Source of the DNA: Acidobacteria bacterium CG_4_9_14_3_um_filter_49_7
GTDB taxonomy: Bacteria; Acidobacteriota; Holophagae; Thermotomaculales; Thermotomaculaceae
Direction: 5' to 3'
NCBI GenBank assembly: GCA_002789615.1
Contig: PFTO01000144.1
Span: 1 to 27,622, forward strand
Length of the DNA stretch: 27,622 bases
Shown piece after piece: positions 22,757 through 27,622 of this stretch (within the stretch, counting starts at the first letter, position 1; every line of letters begins with the position of its first letter). The position numbers and the translations under genes are program-made. Under the pieces are notes generated by a model, which had not been told where the DNA came from, searched no databases, and worked only from the letters and a program-made list of their open reading frames with translations.

Positions 22757-23533
22757 ATGAGTAGAATTATTGCAATCGCAAATCAAAAAGGCGGGGTCGG
22801 GAAAACGACAACAGCGATTAACCTGGCTGCCTCCCTTGCAGTGGCCGAAAAAAAAGTATTATTGGTAGACTTTGACCCGCAGTCCAATTCAACCAGCGGG
22901 ATTGGTATTGATAAGGAAGACAAGGAGAGAAATATCTACACCTGCCTTTCCGGAGATGTTCCGGTACGAGACTGTATACGGGATACGGACCTGGAATGGT
23001 TGAAGGTGATTCCTTCGAACAGAAATCTGGCTGGAGCGGAAATAGAGCTGGTCAGTCAGATTGGAAGGGAGTTTTTCCTCCGGAATCTTCTGGTTCCATT
23101 GAAAGATGATTTTGAATATATATTAATAGACTGCCCCCCATCTCTCGGTTTGTTGACGGTAAATGCGCTGGTTGCAGCTGAGTCCATCATCATTCCCATA
23201 CAATGCGAGTATTTTGCGTTGGAGGGAGTAACAGACCTGATGCGAACAATTTCCATGATCCGGGATAGCGTAAACCCTTCCCTGGAATTGGAAGGGGTCG
23301 TGCTGACAATGTACGACGATCGAACCAACTTGTCGCAGCAGGTCACGCTGGAAATCCAAAATTATTTTAAAGAGCGGGTATTCGAAACGGTAATACCAAG
23401 GAATGTCCGCCTTGGTGAGGCGCCCAGTTTTGGCCTTCCGGTTCTGATGTATGAGATCAAATCACGGGGGGCCCAGTCTTATCTGAAACTGGCAAAGGAG
23501 CTGATTGAGCATGAAACGAAAAGCGTTGGGTAA
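22757..23533 (+). CDS. parA: Chromosome-partitioning ATPase ParA (Soj)
   Basis: This 258-residue deviant-Walker ATPase moves ParB-parS complexes and, in several bacteria, influences DnaA. Visible are NQKGGVGKTTTAINLAASL with the signature lysine (about 9-27), the Walker A' region LLVDFDPQSNSTSG and the Walker B region YILIDCPPSLGLLT, then the ALEGVTDL and GEAPSFGLPV blocks typical of chromosomal Soj. ATG 22757 gives the family-typical start MSRIIAIANQKGG. An in-frame TTG at 22748, with GAGG about 9 bases upstream, would add three residues and cannot be excluded. The 3' end overlaps parB by 23 bases. Confidence 0.96.
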   Translation: MSRIIAIANQKGGVGKTTTAINLAASLAVAEKKVLLVDFDPQSNSTSGIGIDKEDKERNIYTCLSGDVPVRDCIRDTDLEWLKVIPSNRNLAGAEIELVSQIGREFFLRNLLVPLKDDFEYILIDCPPSLGLLTVNALVAAESIIIPIQCEYFALEGVTDLMRTISMIRDSVNPSLELEGVVLTMYDDRTNLSQQVTLEIQNYFKERVFETVIPRNVRLGEAPSFGLPVLMYEIKSRGAQSYLKLAKELIEHETKSVG

Positions 23534-24341
23534 AGGGATCCAGTCACTGATTCCCCAGACCCCTCCGTCGGAAAATTTGGCTGAAGTAGATATCTCCCGC
23601 ATCAAACCATCTCCCTACCAACCAAGGCGCCGTTTTGATCCTGAAAAGTTGGAAGAGCTGGCCACGTCCATACGAAATTCCGGGATTATCCAACCGGTAG
23701 TCCTGGCAAAAGATCCAGATGGGAATTACACTCTGATTGCTGGGGAACGCAGGTGGCGAGCTGCCCAATTGGCTGAAATGACCCGGATCCCGGCTGTTTT
23801 TCGGGATCTTCCGGAAGAAAAGAAGGCTGAATATGCCCTAATCGAGAATATTCAACGCCAGGATTTGAATCCGGTGGAAGAAGCATTGGCATACAAAAGT
23901 CTGCTGGAGCGGTATGAGTTGACCCAGGAAGAACTGTCGGGTCGACTTGGAAAAAAGCGCAGCAGTATTACCAACATGCTGAGGATTTTGAGACTTCCCG
24001 AGGAAGTGCTGGCAGCGATAGAGGATGGACAGGTCTCACTGGGGCATGCAAAGATTCTCTCCGGTATTTCTGATGCTGACCGTCTGTTAAAGGCGGCACG
24101 GGAGATCCGGGAAAAAGGCCTGACTGTTCGGGCACTGGAAGCCCGCCTGAAGAAAACAACAAAACCTGCTGTTTCAACAAAAAGAGCGGATGTATTTCTC
24201 CAGGATGGAGAAGAGCGTTTGTCAAAGAAATTGGGAACCGGTGTGAAAATCAAGGGAGATGCCACCCGGGGGTCCATTGTGATTCGATATCATTCCAAAG
24301 AGCAACTGATTTCGCTCTTTGAATCTCTGATAAAGAGGTGA
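23511..24341 (+). CDS. parB: Chromosome-partitioning protein ParB (Spo0J/Noc-like CTPase)
   Basis: This 276-residue protein starts MKRKALGKGIQSLIP, a normal chromosomal ParB start, with AGGAG 10 bases upstream inside parA. The N-terminal CTP-binding domain shows ISRIKPSPYQPRRRFD, then GERRWRAAQLA (about 80-90) and ENIQRQDLNPVEEA. The central helix-turn-helix region LTQEELSGRLGKKRSSITN contacts parS. A C-terminal dimerisation domain follows a short linker. ParB clamps load at parS (22658-22673) and spread along DNA. The stop lies 3 bases before the bactofilin ATG. Confidence 0.97.
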   Translation: MKRKALGKGIQSLIPQTPPSENLAEVDISRIKPSPYQPRRRFDPEKLEELATSIRNSGIIQPVVLAKDPDGNYTLIAGERRWRAAQLAEMTRIPAVFRDLPEEKKAEYALIENIQRQDLNPVEEALAYKSLLERYELTQEELSGRLGKKRSSITNMLRILRLPEEVLAAIEDGQVSLGHAKILSGISDADRLLKAAREIREKGLTVRALEARLKKTTKPAVSTKRADVFLQDGEERLSKKLGTGVKIKGDATRGSIVIRYHSKEQLISLFESLIKR

Positions 24342-24344
24342 GGT

Positions 24345-24719
24345 ATGAAGGAAAAGGAAATGAACGGATTTCTGGATCAAGGCACAACATTCAAGGGTGA
24401 TCTGGTTTTTGAAGACCTGCTGCGCATTGACGGTAAGTTTGAAGGAACGATTCGTTCTGAAAGCGAACTGATCATTGGCGATAGTGCACAGGTAAGAGGT
24501 GATTTGACGGTAGACTCCGTTACCGTGAACGGACGCGTGGAAGGGAAAATTACGGCAAAAAGTAGAATAGAAATCAACAGTCGCGCCCGGGTGACGGGTG
24601 AGTTGCATTCACCGGTGCTGTCTATACAGGATGGGGCTGTGTTTGATGGAACCGTGACGATGGGGAACCCTCCTGTGGATAAAAAGGAAAAACTTCCTGC
24701 CGGGGACAAGGGTAAATGA
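24345..24719 (+). CDS. Bactofilin (polymer-forming cytoskeletal protein)
   Basis: This 124-residue protein has the bactofilin (DUF583) beta-helix: short repeated strands such as GDLVFEDLLRIDGKFEGTI, ELIIGDSAQVRGDLTVDSVT and GRVEGKITAKSRIEI, with flexible charged ends. Bactofilins polymerise without nucleotide. In Myxococcus, bactofilins together with PadC position ParABS at subpolar regions, and others act in stalk or cell-wall shaping. Its place 3 bases after parB and its overlap with accD (ATGA) suggest one transcript and a role near the origin-segregation machinery; that role is inference from neighbourhood. A good ribosome-binding site (AGAGGTGAGG) precedes the ATG. Confidence 0.92.
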   Translation: MKEKEMNGFLDQGTTFKGDLVFEDLLRIDGKFEGTIRSESELIIGDSAQVRGDLTVDSVTVNGRVEGKITAKSRIEINSRARVTGELHSPVLSIQDGAVFDGTVTMGNPPVDKKEKLPAGDKGK

Positions 24720-25561
24720 GCTGGTTCAAGCGAAAAGACGACAAGATAACAACGGAGCTGTCGGACAGGGGGAAAATCCCAGCCGGGTTATGGGTTAAGT
24801 GTGATCAATGCAGGGAAATTATTTATCAAAAGGAAGTCGCTGCTTTTGGGATGGTTTGTCCCAAATGTTCGCATCATTTCCCCATTCCGCCGGAAGACAG
24901 ATTGGAGCAGCTTTTCGATGGAACGCCCTACAAGTTTCTGTTTCGGGACATTCAACCGGATGATCCCCTTAGGTTTTCTGCTGCGAAGTCTTATCGGGAT
25001 CAGTTGAAGCGTCAGGCAGATAAAAATAAGATAGACGAAGCTGTCGTCGTCGTGGAAGGGAAGTTGGGGAAGCAACAAGTGATTGTTGCCATTATGGATT
25101 TTTCCTTTCTGGGCGGAAGTATGGGTTCTGTAGTAGGGGAGAAACTGACCCTTGCTGTGGAAGCAGCTTTGAAGAAAAAGAACCCCCTGGTTATTTTTTC
25201 CTGTTCTGGTGGCGCAAGAATGATGGAGGGGGCGCTTTCTCTGATGCAGATGGCAAAAGTGAGTGCCGCTCTGTCTCGGTTGGACAAAGCGCATATTCCA
25301 TATATATCTGTACTGACCCATCCGACCACAGGTGGCGTGACAGCCAGTTTTGCCATGTTGGGTGATGTAAATATTGCTGAGCCGGGGGCTCTTGTCGGAT
25401 TTGCCGGACCACGGGTCATTCAACAGACTATTAAAGCTGATCTGCCAAAAGGGTTCCAGCGATCAGAATTCCTTCTGGCTCACGGGATGGTTGACCGTGT
25501 TGTTCCCAGGAACCGGATGAAAGATGAACTCATCACTATACTAAACCTGCTATATGCATGA
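24716..25561 (+). CDS. accD: Acetyl-CoA carboxylase carboxyltransferase subunit beta
   Basis: AccD, with AccA, transfers the carboxyl group from biotin to acetyl-CoA to make malonyl-CoA, the committed step of fatty-acid synthesis. The 281 residues show the N-terminal zinc ribbon with Cys pairs CDQC (29, 32) and CPKC (48, 51), then the crotonase-like carboxyltransferase domain with GGSMGSVVGEKLTLA, SCSGGARMMEGALSLMQMAK, THPTTGGVTASFAMLGD and GFAGPRVI. The length is normal. The ATG overlaps the bactofilin stop (ATGA), and its own stop lies inside the folC start region. accA is not in this window. Confidence 0.97.
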   Translation: MSWFKRKDDKITTELSDRGKIPAGLWVKCDQCREIIYQKEVAAFGMVCPKCSHHFPIPPEDRLEQLFDGTPYKFLFRDIQPDDPLRFSAAKSYRDQLKRQADKNKIDEAVVVVEGKLGKQQVIVAIMDFSFLGGSMGSVVGEKLTLAVEAALKKKNPLVIFSCSGGARMMEGALSLMQMAKVSAALSRLDKAHIPYISVLTHPTTGGVTASFAMLGDVNIAEPGALVGFAGPRVIQQTIKADLPKGFQRSEFLLAHGMVDRVVPRNRMKDELITILNLLYA

Positions 25562-26858
25562 ACGAAACGCCTTTTTGTATCCGGAAGCACTGGCTTATCT
25601 CTCTTCATTTGAACAATCTAAAATTAAACTTGGCTTGCAGCGGATTCAACGCCTTCTGGAGAAACTGGGGCAACCACAGCGCAGCTTCCGTACTATTCAT
25701 GTTGCCGGGACCAACGGAAAAGGGTCAGTTGCAGCTATGCTGGATAGTTTTTTATCTTCGGACAACCGGCTAATCGGTCGCTTCTGTTCACCCCATTTAA
25801 TTACACCAAGGGAGAGGATCCTGGTGGACAGTCGTCCCATTACGCGTCAGTGGTTTTCTGCGTCTTTATCTTATCTCCGGGACATTCTCGCAGACAATGA
25901 GGAGCAACCTTCTTATTTTGAGTTAATGACAGCTCTAGCCTTTTATGTCTTTCGATTCATGGAAGTGGACACGGCAATTGTGGAAACCGGTCTGGGGGGT
26001 CGACTGGATGCAACCAATACTTTGGTACCGGAGTTGGCAGTGATCACTTCAATATCCCTGGATCATACCAGTATGCTGGGAGAGTCCGTGCCGGCGATTG
26101 CCCTTGAAAAAGCGGGTATCATTAAACCTGGCGTTCCAGTAGTGGCACTGGAAAATACAGAGGCATTTCCCTGGATTGCAAATGCGGCCAAGAAAATGTG
26201 CGCTCCAGTTATCCCTGTGGTACCTGAGTTTCTCACCAAAGAAAAAGGGCATCAGGCCACCGTCCGGGTGAAAATGAAAGGGAAGGTCATATCGGCCACT
26301 TCACCCTTGAAAGGGTCCTTTCAGGGGGAAAATTTAGCGCTCGCGTTGGCGGCCTTCCATGTTCTGACCGGTGAAACCGGGGACGTGAGCAACCGGCTTT
26401 CTAAGCTTAACTGGCCGGGCAGAATGGAGATATTGCCAACTTCTCCTCCGATTCTCCTGGATGGTGCCCATAACCCTGCAGGAATGGAAAAGTTTCTGGA
26501 CAGTGCAGGTGCAGAATTTGACACTGGATTGGTTGTATTCGGATGTATGCGGGATAAGAATGCTGAAAGAATGTACCGGATGCTTCGAAAACGCTTTCGG
26601 CATATTGTGCTGACTTCGGGCGGGTACCATCGATTCATGGACAGAAATGCCTTTGAGAAGGGGCCTATTTTTGACTCACCTTACTTGAAAATCTCACAAG
26701 TTATAGAAAATATGGGTAATTATCCATCGGTTGTGGTGACGGGGTCTCTCCATCTTGTCGGTGATTTTCTGAAATCTCTTGCCATAGATCATACATATCG
26801 GGAGGTGCTCCTTGGAATGGAACCGTACTGCGATATTTTTGATTCTGATCCTGCTTGA
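25554..26858 (+). CDS. folC: Dihydrofolate synthase / folylpolyglutamate synthase
   Basis: FolC adds glutamate to dihydropteroate and/or folates, with ATP. The 434-residue protein has the Mur-ligase fold: P-loop HVAGTNGKGSVAAML (about 49-63), the FCSPHLITPRERI block, ETGLGGRLDATN, the metal-binding TSISLDHTSMLG and EKAGIIKPG, then DGAHNPAGMEKF in the C-terminal domain. The ATG overlaps the accD stop by 8 bases and has no clear ribosome-binding site, so translation is probably coupled to accD. accD-folC is a recurrent pair in bacteria. The 3' end overlaps rlpA by 47 bases. Confidence 0.95.
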   Translation: MHERNAFLYPEALAYLSSFEQSKIKLGLQRIQRLLEKLGQPQRSFRTIHVAGTNGKGSVAAMLDSFLSSDNRLIGRFCSPHLITPRERILVDSRPITRQWFSASLSYLRDILADNEEQPSYFELMTALAFYVFRFMEVDTAIVETGLGGRLDATNTLVPELAVITSISLDHTSMLGESVPAIALEKAGIIKPGVPVVALENTEAFPWIANAAKKMCAPVIPVVPEFLTKEKGHQATVRVKMKGKVISATSPLKGSFQGENLALALAAFHVLTGETGDVSNRLSKLNWPGRMEILPTSPPILLDGAHNPAGMEKFLDSAGAEFDTGLVVFGCMRDKNAERMYRMLRKRFRHIVLTSGGYHRFMDRNAFEKGPIFDSPYLKISQVIENMGNYPSVVVTGSLHLVGDFLKSLAIDHTYREVLLGMEPYCDIFDSDPA

Positions 26859-27450
26859 GGCGTGCTATGGACCGCCACGAACTCGAACTTCTGAACCGGG
26901 GGAGGGTGCATCCGGTATTCAGACCGGGAAGTTGTTCGAATATGAGAAGGGACTGGCTTCCTGGTACGGAAAAGATTTTGACGGAAAACCTACAGCATCA
27001 GGGGAAATCTATGATATGTATAAGGTTTCGGCCGCACATAAGACGCTGCCACTGGGTACCCATGTTCTGGTAAAGAACGAAAGAAACGGCCGGACCCTCG
27101 AGCTTGTAATTAACGATCGGGGACCCTTTGTCCATGGAAGGATTATTGATCTTTCCTATAAGGCAGCTCAGAAGCTGGGCTCTGTGGATGAGGGTGTTGT
27201 GCCGGTGACCCTTTACCTGTTTAACAGAGTGACAGAGAACTGCTTCGCCGTTCAGGTGGGCGCATTTTCATTCAAAAGCAACGCAAAGGCATATGCGGCA
27301 GGATTGACCAGTAAAACCAGCCATACCGCCAGGATTGTGAAACGGGGAGGCCTTTATAAAGTACTGCTTGGCCAGTTTCCAGATGAAACCGCTGCCCACT
27401 CATTTGGATGCAAGCTGGATCTTGATTTTTTTATCGTTTCGTGTAATTGA
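26812..27450 (+). CDS. rlpA: RlpA-like lipoprotein: septal lytic transglycosylase with SPOR domain
   Basis: The 212-residue protein begins with a hydrophobic leader (AIFLILILLEAC) ending at Cys18, consistent with a lipoprotein signal, although Glu at lipobox position -2 is unusual. The RlpA double-psi barrel follows (about 47-130): GLASWYGKDFDGKPTASGE, then SAAHKTLPLGT and NDRGPFVHGRIIDLS. A C-terminal SPOR domain (about 140-205; CFAVQVGAFSFKSNAKAYA, GGLYKVLLGQF) binds denuded septal glycan. RlpA cleaves such glycan in Pseudomonas; activity here is inferred. TTG 26812 is chosen because it has GGAGG 7 bases upstream; no better start is in frame. It overlaps the folC 3' end. Confidence 0.93.
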   Translation: MEWNRTAIFLILILLEACYGPPRTRTSEPGEGASGIQTGKLFEYEKGLASWYGKDFDGKPTASGEIYDMYKVSAAHKTLPLGTHVLVKNERNGRTLELVINDRGPFVHGRIIDLSYKAAQKLGSVDEGVVPVTLYLFNRVTENCFAVQVGAFSFKSNAKAYAAGLTSKTSHTARIVKRGGLYKVLLGQFPDETAAHSFGCKLDLDFFIVSCN

Positions 27451-27547
27451 GCGCTTCCCGACACAAACGCCCTGTCAAGCCATTTAACTTTCTTACCGAA
27501 GTGGTCCCTGTAGGGTCATCCGGCAGCTTACCCTGAGTGTGCTTCAT
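27431..27547 (-). CDS. Possible small protein of unknown function (38 residues)
   Basis: A 38-codon frame starts MKHTQGKLPDDPTGTTSVRK and ends ALNYTKR. Its ATG has a textbook ribosome-binding site (GGAGG, 6 bases upstream). It converges on rlpA and overlaps its 3' end by 20 bases. No family is recognised and the frame is short, so it may be chance. A large inverted repeat lies just upstream in its direction of transcription. Confidence 0.25.
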   Translation of the reverse strand: MKHTQGKLPDDPTGTTSVRKLNGLTGRLCREALNYTKR

Positions 27548-27564
27548 GCGGTGCCTCCAATGTG

Positions 27565-27598
27565 CCATTCATATAGCCCCGCGGGGCGCTATGAATGG
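27565..27598. repeat. 34-base near-perfect inverted repeat
   Basis: The arms share one centre and pair at 15 of 17 positions: outer arms CCATTCATA/TATGAATGG (27565-27573 with 27590-27598), a 2x2 mismatch, then GCCCCG/CGGGGC. It is followed by neither a T run nor an A run, so it does not look like a simple terminator. It may be an operator, a mobile-element end or a structured leader; no choice can be made here. Confidence 0.6.
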
Positions 27599-27622
27599 AA
27601 GCGGGTTCTGATTCGGAAACAG

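Overview
This window is the replication-origin region of a Gram-negative bacterial chromosome. The signs are a block of leftward genes (dnaA, dnaN, recF, gyrB, gyrA), a block of rightward genes (rpmH, rnpA, yidD, yidC, jag, mnmE, mnmG, parA, parB, bactofilin, accD, folC, rlpA), DnaA-box clusters on both sides of dnaA, and a perfect parS site. The following suggest a Desulfobacterota ('deltaproteobacteria')-like lineage: a long GyrB carrying the extra C-terminal insert, a long YidC with a periplasmic domain, AcnB, a bactofilin directly after parAB, a lipoprotein RlpA with a SPOR domain, and a hybrid histidine kinase of the kind common in that group. This placement rests on gene order and family flavour only; no tree could be run.

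Layout. 1-2590 is a patchwork: the 3' end of mraY with no dcw gene after it, an MgtC/SapB-family membrane protein, a decayed hybrid histidine kinase, and the C-terminal strands of an outer-membrane beta-barrel. 2612-9770 holds a bidirectional terminator, tRNA-Pro(CGG), ubiD, a transaldolase/F6P-aldolase gene, gyrA and gyrB, all leftward and tightly packed. 9771-13484 holds recF, dnaN, a probable oriC, dnaA and a DnaA-box pair at the dnaA start. 13592-16297 holds tRNA-Lys(CTT) and a full-length aconitase B gene, also leftward. At about 16.3-16.45 kb there is a divergent promoter region, after which every confident gene runs rightward. 16483-20798 encodes ribosomal protein L34, RNase P protein, membrane-insertion factors, an RNA-binding protein and a tRNA-modification GTPase. 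20803-24719 holds mnmG, parS, parA, parB and bactofilin. 24716-27450 holds accD, folC and rlpA, with overlapping start and stop codons. The last 170 bases hold a large near-perfect inverted repeat and one possible small ORF.

How the parts work together. DnaA binds the box clusters and opens the DNA next to the dnaN start, where one box plus an imperfect second box, a short GC-rich linker and TAC/TAT-like triplets resemble the Bacillus subtilis basal unwinding system. DnaN, RecF and gyrase support the forks. ParA, ParB and parS move the new origins, and bactofilin is a likely scaffold for them. AccD (fatty-acid synthesis), FolC (folate) and RlpA (septal cell-wall hydrolase) follow in the same transcription unit. 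I see no novel multi-gene system. The most interesting signals are the origin architecture, the parS site where rsmG usually lies, and the decayed left end.
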